Assembly (NCBI GenBank): GCA_937950605.1
Contig: CALFDA010000107.1
Coordinates: 1 to 12,729, forward strand
Direction: 5' to 3'
Length of the DNA: 12,729 bases
DNA from: an uncultured PS1 clade bacterium
GTDB lineage: Bacteria; Pseudomonadota; Gammaproteobacteria; PS1; Pseudothioglobaceae
This document shows positions 1-7,060 of this stretch, piece after piece (within the stretch, counting starts at the first letter, position 1; the number at the start of each line of letters is the position of its first letter). The notes under the pieces are model-generated. The model searched no databases and was not told the DNA's origin. It worked only from the letters and a program-made list of their open reading frames with translations. A program made the translations under genes and the position numbers.

Positions 1-1
1 C

Positions 2-328
2 GATGATCAGGTGAGTATTGAGCGTTTCAAAATAATGGAGCGCAAACTCTATCGTGCTATTATGACACCAAGTATGATTGTTGCTGTGGTTTTAGGTGTT
101 TGGATGTTAATTGATGGTTGGAGCTTTTATAAGACACAATATTGGCTACATGCTAAGTTAATGTTAATGTTGCCTTTAATTGCTTATCATTTTTATTGTA
201 GGCATTTTTTATCTGTTTTTAGTCAGGACAAAAACACTCGATCCCATGTTTTTTATCGTTGGTTTAACGAGTTTCCAACATTGATTTTGATTGCGGTTGT
301 TATTTTGGCTATCGTAAAACCTTTCTAA
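2..328 (+). CDS. hemJ: HemJ-type protoporphyrinogen oxidase, 3' part (5' end outside window)
   Basis: The reading frame is open to the left edge (GAT GAT CAG before the GTG at 11), so the real start lies outside the window and about 35-40 N-terminal residues of a roughly 140-aa protein are missing. The visible part carries the ERFKIMERKLYRAIMTP block and the WLHAKL...YH block typical of the UPF0093/HemJ family, with three hydrophobic membrane segments. HemJ proteins are heme-containing inner-membrane enzymes that oxidise protoporphyrinogen IX to protoporphyrin IX in bacteria lacking HemG or HemY. The family assignment is from recognised motifs; the enzyme role is inferred from the family. The TAA stop at 326-328 overlaps the stop of the convergent gene by four bases. 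A heme-synthesis gene a few kb from the cytochrome cluster may be coincidence. Confidence 0.82.
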   Translation, partial: DDQVSIERFKIMERKLYRAIMTPSMIVAVVLGVWMLIDGWSFYKTQYWLHAKLMLMLPLIAYHFYCRHFLSVFSQDKNTRSHVFYRWFNEFPTLILIAVVILAIVKPF

Positions 329-1596
329 GCCGATTGATGAGAAATTTTTAAGTAACTGCTTGCCAAACTTTCATATAGTGTTTGTTTGCAAATCATTTTA
401 GATACAAAACTACTGATATAAGCGGTAAATATTGCGACCAATAGCAGATTGAATGAGGCTGTCATTTCCAAGACTAATAAAGCCGAACTCAAAGGTGCTC
501 TGATGACTGCACTCAGGTAAGCAATGCTTGCTAGAATCATAACGGTCTGTGGATTGATATCGACAAAATCTATAGATTCAGCACCAATCGCAATACCGAC
601 TGTGATGCTAGTCATAAAAATCCCTCCTGCGATAGTAGAAACAAATGAGGCGATTGAGGCTAGTAGTTTTGTTAGTGCAAAATAAGGCGTTAAAGTTTGA
701 CCTGATAAAAGTTGTTGGGCTTGCTCATAGCCCGAGCCTGCCACTTGTCCATTGGATATTATGTTTAAAACGGCAATAAACAAAGACAAACCAAACACAA
801 ACAGCAATACTTTTGTTAATTTTCCCGAAGCAAATCGGTTGATTAAAAAAATAGCACTTTTTGCAAACAAACCACCAAATAATGCACAGATGAGTACTAA
901 AGGAATAAGTTGATACAATGAAGATAAATCTGGCGACAAGTGTGAAAGATTCATTAAATAGGCTGTTTTATTGTAAGGTGATAGCAGCAGATAGATAACT
1001 GAAAGGATAATAGCAATAAATATCAGCATTTGTTGTTTTAGTTTTCTGCCAATTTCCTCATAAGCAAACAAAAATCCTGCAATCGGTGCATTAAAAACAA
1101 TAATTAGCCCAGCACTACCACCAATTGCAATAAAACTATGAATTAACAATTTACGTTTAAGTTTAATGAAATGTGCAAAGTGATAAAAAATACAACCCCC
1201 AATATGTGCACTCGGTCCGCCAAAACTAATCGATGCGCCACCGAATGTTGCCATACAAACTAGACCTATCTTAATAAAGGCAATGGGAATTGATAACAAT
1301 TTTAAACGCAGTTTTTTGTTACGAGAATCATTAGCAGCCACTAATTGTGGAATGCCACTGCCACCGACAAAATGGCAATATTTTCTGTCAACATAAATCA
1401 CAATAACAAACACAAGTGGTGTTATTAGAAAACTAAAATAAATGTTATTTTGAATGATATTTTTAAATAAAGCGTATGCATAATCAGCAAGTTGTAAAAA
1501 AATCACAACAACGATAATAGTTGTAATGCTAGCAACTAATAAGGTGGCATGGGTTTTTAACTCATTTGGAAATTGATATGATAAATATCGGCGCAT
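325..1596 (-). CDS. ClC-family chloride channel/transporter lacking the gating glutamate
   Basis: A 423-aa polytopic membrane protein with the ClC signature blocks in order: GSGIP at residues 79-83 (Cl- binding Ser80), the second motif at 124-134, the FNAPIAGFLFAYEE block at 168-181 (Glu181 matches the internal proton glutamate), GGIF at 324-327, and a C-terminal LY pair whose Tyr408 matches the central-site tyrosine. The length fits a bacterial ClC without CBS domains. In the second motif the usual G-R/K-E-G-P reads S-F-G-G-P, so the external gating glutamate is Gly126 (codon at 1219-1221). The third motif GGIFMTS also departs from GGIFAP. Known ClC mutants without this glutamate lose proton coupling, so this protein may act as an uncoupled anion pathway; that is inference. 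The start ATG has no clear Shine-Dalgarno. The stop (TAG) overlaps that of the upstream-lying hemJ. Confidence 0.88.
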   Translation of the reverse strand: MRRYLSYQFPNELKTHATLLVASITTIIVVVIFLQLADYAYALFKNIIQNNIYFSFLITPLVFVIVIYVDRKYCHFVGGSGIPQLVAANDSRNKKLRLKLLSIPIAFIKIGLVCMATFGGASISFGGPSAHIGGCIFYHFAHFIKLKRKLLIHSFIAIGGSAGLIIVFNAPIAGFLFAYEEIGRKLKQQMLIFIAIILSVIYLLLSPYNKTAYLMNLSHLSPDLSSLYQLIPLVLICALFGGLFAKSAIFLINRFASGKLTKVLLFVFGLSLFIAVLNIISNGQVAGSGYEQAQQLLSGQTLTPYFALTKLLASIASFVSTIAGGIFMTSITVGIAIGAESIDFVDINPQTVMILASIAYLSAVIRAPLSSALLVLEMTASFNLLLVAIFTAYISSFVSKMICKQTLYESLASSYLKISHQSA

Positions 1597-1666
1597 TTGT
1601 GGCTTAAAAGGTTTCTATTAGCCTATTGTGAATTTGTAAATACAGCAAAACAGCGCATTGTTATCC

Positions 1667-1702
1667 AAAAATAAAAAAAACAATATAGCCATTGCTAGGT
1701 TG
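1667..1702 (-). terminator. Candidate intrinsic terminator after cysM
   Basis: Read on the minus strand, a small stem (TAGC/GCTA with a 4-base loop, flanked by CAA/TTG that can also pair) is followed directly by a long U-rich tract (eight T, A, then five T). It sits in the 154-bp gap between the cysM stop and the ClC start, where a terminator is expected. The stem is short and only partly GC, so efficiency is uncertain. I see no other structure in this gap and no convincing ClC promoter. Confidence 0.5.
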
Positions 1703-1750
1703 TTGAATAATAAAGTGTTGTCTCACAGAATAAAATAGTAGAGGGTATTG

Positions 1751-2638
1751 TTAGCTAAACAATCCAGTTGAAAGGTAACGGTCCCCCCTGTCGCAAATAA
1801 TAGTAACAATCAGAGCATCATTGATGCGCCTAGATAACTCAATTGCAACAGATACCGCTCCACCACTAGAAATCCCCGCAAAAATACCTTCTTTAGTTGC
1901 CAAATTGCGTGTTGTTTGTTCAGCAGCAATTTGTGAAACATCTATGATTGTATCGACTTTAGATGCATCAAATATTTTGGGTAGATAGTCTTTTGACCAG
2001 CGACGAATGCCTGCAATTTGTGCGCCATCTTCGGGTTGGACTCCAATAATTTGAATATCCTTATTATGTTTTTTGAGAGTCTCAGAGACACCCATAATAG
2101 TCCCTGTTGTACCCATAGCAGATACAAAATGTGTTATTTTCCCATGGGTATCGCGCCATATTTCTTGTGCGGTTGTATTGATGTGTGCACCCGAATTATC
2201 AACATTTGCAAATTGGTTAAGCTGTCTACCTCTACCTTGTTTTTCCATAACATTAGCTAAATCTCGTGCGCCCTCCATGCCTTGTGTTTCAGTTACCAAG
2301 ATTAGTTTAGCACCATACGCTTTCATTGCATCACGACGCTCTTGTGAGAGATTATCAGGCATAATCAAAATCATTTTATAACCCTTAATTGCCGCTACCA
2401 TTGCTAGTGCAATACCTGTATTGCCACTAGTAGCCTCAATAAGTGTATCGCCTGCGCTAATTTCACCGCGTTTTTCTGCCTGATTAATCATATTGAGTGC
2501 CGCGCGATCTTTTACCGAACCAGCAGGATTATTGCCTTCAAGTTTAAGCAAGATAGTGTTTGATGGGTTAGGATTAAGACGCCGTAAACCAATCAAAGGT
2601 GTATTGCCAATAGTTTGTTCCACACCGGGATAAGACAT
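1751..2638 (-). CDS. cysM: Cysteine synthase B (O-acetylserine sulfhydrylase, CysM)
   Basis: A 295-aa cytosolic PLP enzyme of the fold-type II family that makes cysteine from O-acetylserine and sulfide; CysM-type enzymes can also take thiosulfate, giving S-sulfocysteine. The sequence follows gammaproteobacterial CysM closely: EQTIGNTPL at 7-15, the LEGNNPAGSVKDR block with PLP lysine Lys43, TSGNTG at 70-75 (substrate loop), GTTGT at 176-180 (PLP phosphate), the CysM-style GIRRW at 210-214, SSGG at 257-260, and CDRGDRYLSTG at 282-292. The C-terminus is slightly shorter than in E. coli. The ATG is the only start before an upstream stop, and it has no strong Shine-Dalgarno. It is divergent from glmU. 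Thiosulfate use would suit a sulfur oxidiser but is not shown by the sequence. Confidence 0.95.
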   Translation of the reverse strand: MSYPGVEQTIGNTPLIGLRRLNPNPSNTILLKLEGNNPAGSVKDRAALNMINQAEKRGEISAGDTLIEATSGNTGIALAMVAAIKGYKMILIMPDNLSQERRDAMKAYGAKLILVTETQGMEGARDLANVMEKQGRGRQLNQFANVDNSGAHINTTAQEIWRDTHGKITHFVSAMGTTGTIMGVSETLKKHNKDIQIIGVQPEDGAQIAGIRRWSKDYLPKIFDASKVDTIIDVSQIAAEQTTRNLATKEGIFAGISSGGAVSVAIELSRRINDALIVTIICDRGDRYLSTGLFS

Positions 2639-2872
2639 GTATAAGTTTGTTGTTGAAAACGAGTCTTAATTTTAATCGATTTTTTGTTTTTGTTTTCAGG
2701 TTCGTTTATTGAACACCTCAAAAACCAAATTTTTACCCTTTGTAAAATAAATATTTTTTTGGTGTTTATAATTATTTTTATAATTTTGAGTAATACCAAT
2801 ATATATAATGCACAGGCGTTTATTGCTATGACATACAGTCATAATCGCATAACATAATCATAGGTATAGCTC
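2639..2872. promoter_or_regulatory. Divergent cysM-glmU regulatory gap
   Basis: A very AT-rich 234-bp gap between the divergent starts of cysM and glmU. The best signal for glmU is a perfect TATAAT at 2804-2809 with no good -35 at 16-18 bp, giving a leader of about 55-60 bases. For cysM a TAAAAT box with a CTGAAA at a long 19-bp spacing can be read on the minus strand, which is weak. glmU has a modest AGG (2862-2864) as ribosome binding site. I see no riboswitch or operator that I recognise. Confidence 0.45.
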
Positions 2873-4231
2873 ATGAAAAGTATTAACATTGTTATTCTTG
2901 CTGCTGGCAAAGGCACGCGCATGAACTCTAGCAAACCCAAGGTATTGCAAACACTTGTGGATAAAACTTTGCTTGAGCATGTGCTGATGCAAGCGCAAAA
3001 CCTTTGCTCACAAATTTATGTGGTGATTGGTTTTGGTGGCGCGCAGGTGCGTCAAATGATTGACAAAGACTCAATTAACTGGATAGCACAAAATAAGCAA
3101 CTTGGTACAGGGCATGCAGTGCAACAGGCTATGCCACATATTAGCGATGATTCAATTACTTTGGTGTTGTATGGTGATGTGCCACTTATTCGGCAAAAAA
3201 CATTATCAAACTTAGTTGAGCAAGCACAAAAAACTGGCATAGCATTATTGTCGGCAGTACTTGATAATCCAACAGACTATGGGCGTATTCTGCGTAAAAA
3301 TAATCAAATTCAGGCTATCGTAGAGCAAAAAGATGCCAATACCAAACAACTTGCTTGCCGTGAAGTAAATGCAGGAATTATGGCACTTGATAGCGGATTA
3401 TTAAAAACTTATTTAGGCAATTTAAAGGCAGATAATGCACAAGGTGAGTTTTATTTGTCCGATGTTATAGGAATAGCGGTCAAAGATGGCAAGACGATTG
3501 CATCGGTGGTTGTAAAAGATGAAAATGAAATTTTAGGTATAAATGACAAAGTGCAATTAGCAAAGTTGGAAAGAATCTTACAACAAAAGCAAGCAAATCA
3601 ATTTATGCAACAAGGCTTGATGTTAAAAGACCCTGCGCGCTTTGATTGTCGCGGATCGCTTAATTTCGGACAAGATTGTGAGATTGATGTTAATGTGTTG
3701 ATTGAGGGTGAGGTTGTTCTAGGCAATAACACCTATATTGCGTCTAACTGTATTATTAAAAACGCTAAAATCGGTGATAATGTGTCAATTTTGTCAAACT
3801 CCGTGATTGAAAATGCGGTTATTGCTAATGGCGCGTGTATTGGTCCATTTGCACGCATTCGCCCAAAATCCAACATTGGTGAAAACGCTAAAATTGGCAA
3901 TTTTGTTGAAATAAAAAAATCAGCCATTGACAAGGACTCAAAAATATCGCATTTAAGTTATATAGGTGATAGCATCATAGGCAAAGGCGTGAATATTGGT
4001 GCTGGTGTGATTACTTGTAACTATGACGGTGTCAATAAACATCAAACCATTATTAAAGATGGTGTATTTGTTGGTTCGGACACGCAGCTTATTGCACCTG
4101 TTAGCATCGGCAAAAATGCCAAAATTGGTGCTGGTTCAACTATCACTAAAGATTTAGCAGATGGTCAACTTGGACTAAGCCGTGCCAAACAAACAACGCT
4201 AAAAAACTGGCAACGCCCAACTAAAAAATAA
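2873..4231 (+). CDS. glmU: Bifunctional GlmU (UDP-GlcNAc pyrophosphorylase / GlcN-1-P acetyltransferase)
   Basis: A 452-aa cytosolic enzyme that acetylates glucosamine-1-phosphate with acetyl-CoA and then couples GlcNAc-1-P to UTP, giving UDP-GlcNAc for peptidoglycan and lipopolysaccharide. The N-terminal Rossmann-like uridyltransferase (about 1-230) shows the LAAGKGTRM nucleotide loop at 9-17, Lys23, GTGHA at 78-82 and YGDVP at 100-104. The C-terminal left-handed beta-helix (about 250-452) shows many hexapeptide repeats and the HLSYIGD block whose His360 matches the acetyltransferase base, followed by NIGAGVITCNYDG. Length is normal for the family (E. coli GlmU is 456 aa). The ATG has a weak AGG eight bases upstream. 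The stop directly abuts the start of the MFS gene, so the two are almost surely co-transcribed. Confidence 0.97.
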   Translation: MKSINIVILAAGKGTRMNSSKPKVLQTLVDKTLLEHVLMQAQNLCSQIYVVIGFGGAQVRQMIDKDSINWIAQNKQLGTGHAVQQAMPHISDDSITLVLYGDVPLIRQKTLSNLVEQAQKTGIALLSAVLDNPTDYGRILRKNNQIQAIVEQKDANTKQLACREVNAGIMALDSGLLKTYLGNLKADNAQGEFYLSDVIGIAVKDGKTIASVVVKDENEILGINDKVQLAKLERILQQKQANQFMQQGLMLKDPARFDCRGSLNFGQDCEIDVNVLIEGEVVLGNNTYIASNCIIKNAKIGDNVSILSNSVIENAVIANGACIGPFARIRPKSNIGENAKIGNFVEIKKSAIDKDSKISHLSYIGDSIIGKGVNIGAGVITCNYDGVNKHQTIIKDGVFVGSDTQLIAPVSIGKNAKIGAGSTITKDLADGQLGLSRAKQTTLKNWQRPTKK

Positions 4232-5407
4232 ATGCACTTATTGCCTCGTAATGTTTGGTTGTTGGCAATTAGTTTGTCGTTATTTATGTCTTTGGCAGTT
4301 TTTGTAATTTTTCTTGGAGGCATTATTGGACAATCTTTAGCACCTAATCCTAGTATGTCAACCTTGCCAGTGGCGATGCTAGTGGTGGGAACTGCTGTCA
4401 GCGTTACCCTTATTACTCACGCCATGTCCAAGTTTGGCAGGCGAAGCGTTTTTCTAGGCTCTTGCATTTATGCGGTTGTTGTTATTGCGATTGCTATCAT
4501 AGCTTTAGAGTTGCAGTCGTTTTATTTATTTTGTTTGTCCACTTTATTATTTGGTGCTGTCGCAGCCACCATGCATCAATTTAGATTTGCAGCCATTGAG
4601 AGTGTTGATGAAACCCTCAACGCAACAGCAGCCTCAACTGTGCTTATTGGTGGTTTGTTCTCTGCTTTTTTGGGTCCAGAGATTGCCGTTTTGGGTAAAG
4701 ATTGGTTTGACACCGCATTTGTAGGTTCTTTTTTATTGTTGAGTATTTGTTTTATATTAGCATTTTTATTGTTGTGGTTTTACCATGCAGATTGCACGCC
4801 CGAACTAAGGCAAAGACAGTCAGGTAGAAGTTTAAGGATTATCATTAAACAGCCAGTATTTATTGTTGCTGTATCTAGTGCCACACTAGGCTATATTATT
4901 ATGAGTTACATCATGACTGCTACGCCAATGAGTATGCATGTTATTGATGGATTCTCATTAACGCAAACAAAGTTTGTGATTCAATCACACGTTATTGCTA
5001 TGTTTTTGCCTTCTTTATTCACGCCGATTGCTGTTAAATTATTTGGACTTAGCAAAATGATGATTATTGGCATAGTGTTATATTTAGCCTGTGTTGTTAT
5101 CGGTTATAGTCATAATTTACACAACTATTGGGTAGCACTAATTTTGTTAGGATTTGGCTGGAATTTCTTGTTTATTGGCGGTACTAGTCTACTGCCAAGG
5201 GCATATAATGATATTGAAAAATTCAAAGTGCAGTCTGTCAACGATTTTTTAATTTTTGCTATGCAAGGAACAGCATCATTATCAGCAGGCTGGTTTGTGT
5301 TTAATTTTGGCTGGGAGTTTGTTTTGCTGTCATGTATTCCTTTACTACTAATTCAACTGATAATATTATTGTGGTGGCTAAGAAATAAACCGACGCATAC
5401 AATATAA
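4232..5407 (+). CDS. MFS transporter, substrate unknown
   Basis: A 391-aa integral membrane protein with about twelve hydrophobic segments and a polar central loop (around 186-205), the layout of the major facilitator superfamily. A motif-A-like MSKFGRRSVFLG lies at 65-76 between TM2 and TM3. The HQFRFAAIES segment at 115-124 and the LGPEIA at 148-153 resemble a group of uncharacterised proteobacterial MFS permeases that carry a QQ(Y/F)RFAAAD block; I do not know their substrate. The chosen ATG follows the glmU TAA with no gap and no Shine-Dalgarno (the preceding bases are AT only plus the glmU end), so translation probably depends on ribosomes ending on glmU. The start could instead be Met20, but that would cut the first membrane segment. 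No link of substrate to UDP-GlcNAc synthesis can be read from the sequence. Confidence 0.85.
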   Translation: MHLLPRNVWLLAISLSLFMSLAVFVIFLGGIIGQSLAPNPSMSTLPVAMLVVGTAVSVTLITHAMSKFGRRSVFLGSCIYAVVVIAIAIIALELQSFYLFCLSTLLFGAVAATMHQFRFAAIESVDETLNATAASTVLIGGLFSAFLGPEIAVLGKDWFDTAFVGSFLLLSICFILAFLLLWFYHADCTPELRQRQSGRSLRIIIKQPVFIVAVSSATLGYIIMSYIMTATPMSMHVIDGFSLTQTKFVIQSHVIAMFLPSLFTPIAVKLFGLSKMMIIGIVLYLACVVIGYSHNLHNYWVALILLGFGWNFLFIGGTSLLPRAYNDIEKFKVQSVNDFLIFAMQGTASLSAGWFVFNFGWEFVLLSCIPLLLIQLIILLWWLRNKPTHTI

Positions 5408-5413
5408 AATCTA

Positions 5414-5449
5414 ATGTTTTTAAGCCTTAGACACATGTATTAAAAACAT
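5414..5449. repeat. Inverted repeat after the MFS gene, possible weak terminator
   Basis: A perfect 10-bp inverted repeat, ATGTTTTTAA at 5414-5423 and TTAAAAACAT at 5440-5449, with a 16-base loop. It lies seven bases after the MFS stop. The stem is almost all A/T and no long T tract follows, so it is at best a weak terminator or an mRNA-end hairpin for the glmU-MFS transcript. Confidence 0.35.
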
Positions 5450-5489
5450 ATTAACAAGACATTTGCCTAGTATACGACTTAATTTTAAT

Positions 5490-5498
5490 TGCTATAAT
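5490..5498 (+). promoter_or_regulatory. Extended -10 promoter for the cytochrome cluster
   Basis: TGCTATAAT at 5490-5498 is a perfect -10 hexamer with the TG dinucleotide of an extended -10 element. There is no good -35 at the right spacing, which extended -10 promoters tolerate. Transcription would begin near 5505, giving a leader of about 25 bases with a GGAAG ribosome binding site at 5521-5525 before the ATG at 5530. Confidence 0.6.
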
Positions 5499-5529
5499 TC
5501 GCCTAGATTGTGAAAAACGTGGAAGTTGT

Positions 5530-6114
5530 ATGTGTTCAAGCAAGAATAGTATTGATGTTGTTGTGAGGATTTTTCATTGGTTTTTAGTAACACTTTTTAT
5601 TGCACTTTTTATAACTGGGGATAATAACCATAACACGCTACATATTGTATTGGGATATTTGTTAATCAGCCTAATAATTAGTAGACTCGCATGGGGCTTT
5701 ATTGGTACTCGCAACGCTTTATGGAAACATTATCTTCATACGCCACAATCTGTTTTTGGTTATCTTTCAAAGTTAAAACAGCAACGCCCAACAACATTTA
5801 CAATCCACAATCCTGCTGGTAGCATGATGATTTTAGCAATGTTGTGCATGCTTATTTTGATTGTAATTAGTGGTTTGTTAATGCAAGGATTGTTTGAATT
5901 AGACGGGATTTTTTATCCTTTGACGCAATCCCTTGCAGACTCCCATGCTTTTTTAATTAGAAATGTTCATGACATGCTCTCATGGTTGATGATTTTCACT
6001 ATTGTTTTACACATCATGGGGGTTATTTATTCAAGCAAAATTTATCGTATTAATCTAGCGTTGATGATGATAAATGGCAAATCGTGTGATTCTAAAAATA
6101 GGAGAAAATCATGA
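5530..6114 (+). CDS. Cytochrome b561-type membrane electron carrier
   Basis: A 194-aa inner-membrane protein with four hydrophobic segments (about 15-30, 36-56, 98-122, 148-168), matching the b-type cytochromes of the Ni,Fe-hydrogenase/b561 family (Ni_hydr_CYTB). The four likely heme ligands are present: His16 in RIFHW, His38 in LHIVLGY, His147 in NVHDML and His161 in VLHIMGV. The last two are 14 apart, as in the hydrogenase cytochrome b, so two b hemes across the membrane are expected. The HNPAGS block before TM3 is also typical. It has a good GGAAG ribosome site and is the first gene of a three-gene run; its TGA overlaps the next ATG (ATGA). With no hydrogenase nearby and SHP and DHC genes following, it most likely passes electrons from the membrane quinone pool to the periplasmic cytochromes; the donor is inferred. 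Confidence 0.9.
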   Translation: MCSSKNSIDVVVRIFHWFLVTLFIALFITGDNNHNTLHIVLGYLLISLIISRLAWGFIGTRNALWKHYLHTPQSVFGYLSKLKQQRPTTFTIHNPAGSMMILAMLCMLILIVISGLLMQGLFELDGIFYPLTQSLADSHAFLIRNVHDMLSWLMIFTIVLHIMGVIYSSKIYRINLALMMINGKSCDSKNRRKS

Positions 6115-6488
6115 AAAAATATTTGTTAATAGCGTTGTTATGCAACAATGTTGCTTATTCTCAAACAATTGATTTTGACGCGTTATATCGCTCTTGGGGG
6201 GCGAATCCTCTTGAAGTTGATATAAAAAGGGCACAAATGATGTGGAATAAGGAGATTATTGCAAATAAAAGTTGTGCGAGTTGCCATACTAATAATCTCA
6301 AAAAGCAAGGCAAGCATATAAAAACCAAGAAAATAATTAAACCTTTATCCACGCAGGTTAATCCAAAACGACTAACCAAAGTTAAAAAAATTAACAAATG
6401 GCTAAAACGTAATTGTAAATTTACTTACAAGCGCGAGTGTAGCGCACAAGAGAAAATGGATTTTATTGAATTTATTAAACAAAGTTAG
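6111..6488 (+). CDS. shp: SHP-type mono-heme cytochrome c (DUF1924)
   Basis: A 125-aa exported protein: a signal peptide at about 1-18 (MKK start, hydrophobic core, cleavage near YSQ) and one heme c site, CASCH at 55-59. The C-terminal half follows the DUF1924/SHP (sphaeroides heme protein) pattern: a KxxKPLSxxxNPxR-like block at 74-87, a WLKRNC block whose Asn101 matches the sixth heme ligand of SHP, and Cys102/Cys110, which fit the SHP disulfide. SHP relatives are high-spin cytochromes that bind oxygen or small nitrogen ligands when Asn is displaced and take electrons from DHC. The mature protein is strongly basic (about 25 Lys/Arg against 9 Asp/Glu by my count). It has an AGGAG ribosome site (6100-6104) and overlaps the cytochrome b stop. 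The physiological ligand is unknown. Confidence 0.88.
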   Translation: MKKYLLIALLCNNVAYSQTIDFDALYRSWGANPLEVDIKRAQMMWNKEIIANKSCASCHTNNLKKQGKHIKTKKIIKPLSTQVNPKRLTKVKKINKWLKRNCKFTYKRECSAQEKMDFIEFIKQS

Positions 6489-6492
6489 GAGG
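6487..6492 (+). promoter_or_regulatory. Strong Shine-Dalgarno for the DHC gene
   Basis: AGGAGG, a full match to the anti-Shine-Dalgarno, overlaps the TAG stop of the SHP gene and lies four bases before the DHC ATG at 6497. It is by far the best ribosome site in the window and fixes the DHC start. Confidence 0.8.
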
Positions 6493-6496
6493 TAGT

Positions 6497-7060
6497 ATGA
6501 TTAAAAAATATTTAGTAGTAGGGTCGCTGTTTATTGGTTCATTTTATTCGCTTTATAGCCAAGCAGACAGAGATGGTTTTTTTGGTTTTTTTGGCTCAGG
6601 TCCTGGTGTTGAACCAGTTAGAAATGCCGTATATTTAGAAGAATGTGGATCTTGTCATTTTGCTTATCAACCTGGGTTGTTGCCTTCTAGGTCGTGGATA
6701 AGAATGTTTTCACAAAAAGAATTAACAAATCATTTTGAAGAAGACATTACATTTGACGATAAAGCATTGGAAACACAACTTTTGGACTATTTAACTATGC
6801 ATGCTGCCGAGAAATCTTCATTTAAACGCTCAAGAAAAATTATGCGCTCTTTGCCATATAACGCATCTCCTTTAAGAACATCAGACACACCTTACCTTAG
6901 AAGAAAGCATGGCGAGATTCCTAAAAATCTAATCACACAACCAGACGTAGGCTCAATTGCAAATTGTGAAGCTTGTCATCGAACTGCAACAGAAGGCGTT
7001 TATGAGGAAGACCAAATACGCATACCAAACGCTGGATTTTTCAACTATGATGATGATTAA
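6497..7060 (+). CDS. dhc: Di-heme cytochrome c, DHC family
   Basis: A 187-aa exported cytochrome: signal peptide at about 1-23 (cleavage after SQA), then two heme c sites, CGSCH at 50-54 and CEACH at 157-161. The spacing, the WIRMFSQKELTNHFEED segment (His79) and the RRKHGEIP segment (His138) fit the DHC family (dihaem cytochrome c), in which both hemes are bis-His; His79 and His138 are the likely distal ligands. In Rhodobacter and Shewanella DHC donates electrons to SHP and is encoded beside a cytochrome b, the same set as here. The mature protein is acidic (about 25 Asp/Glu against 19 Lys/Arg) and ends in YDDD, opposite in charge to the SHP. Its TAA overlaps the stop of the convergent luxR-type gene by four bases, leaving no room for a terminator. 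Confidence 0.88.
   Translation: MIKKYLVVGSLFIGSFYSLYSQADRDGFFGFFGSGPGVEPVRNAVYLEECGSCHFAYQPGLLPSRSWIRMFSQKELTNHFEEDITFDDKALETQLLDYLTMHAAEKSSFKRSRKIMRSLPYNASPLRTSDTPYLRRKHGEIPKNLITQPDVGSIANCEACHRTATEGVYEEDQIRIPNAGFFNYDDD

Noticed and set aside
1942..2381. Open frames on both strands inside cysM
   Set aside because: They lie entirely within a well-matched cysM, in other frames, and their translations show no family features.
2593..2799. 68-codon minus-strand frame over the cysM start and the gap
   Set aside because: It is made of A/T-rich codons (Lys/Ile runs), overlaps cysM in another frame and resembles no protein.
5530..6114. Membrane cytochrome b as a hydrogenase subunit
   Set aside because: The family includes hydrogenase cytochromes, but no hydrogenase gene is present and the adjacent SHP and DHC genes explain it better.
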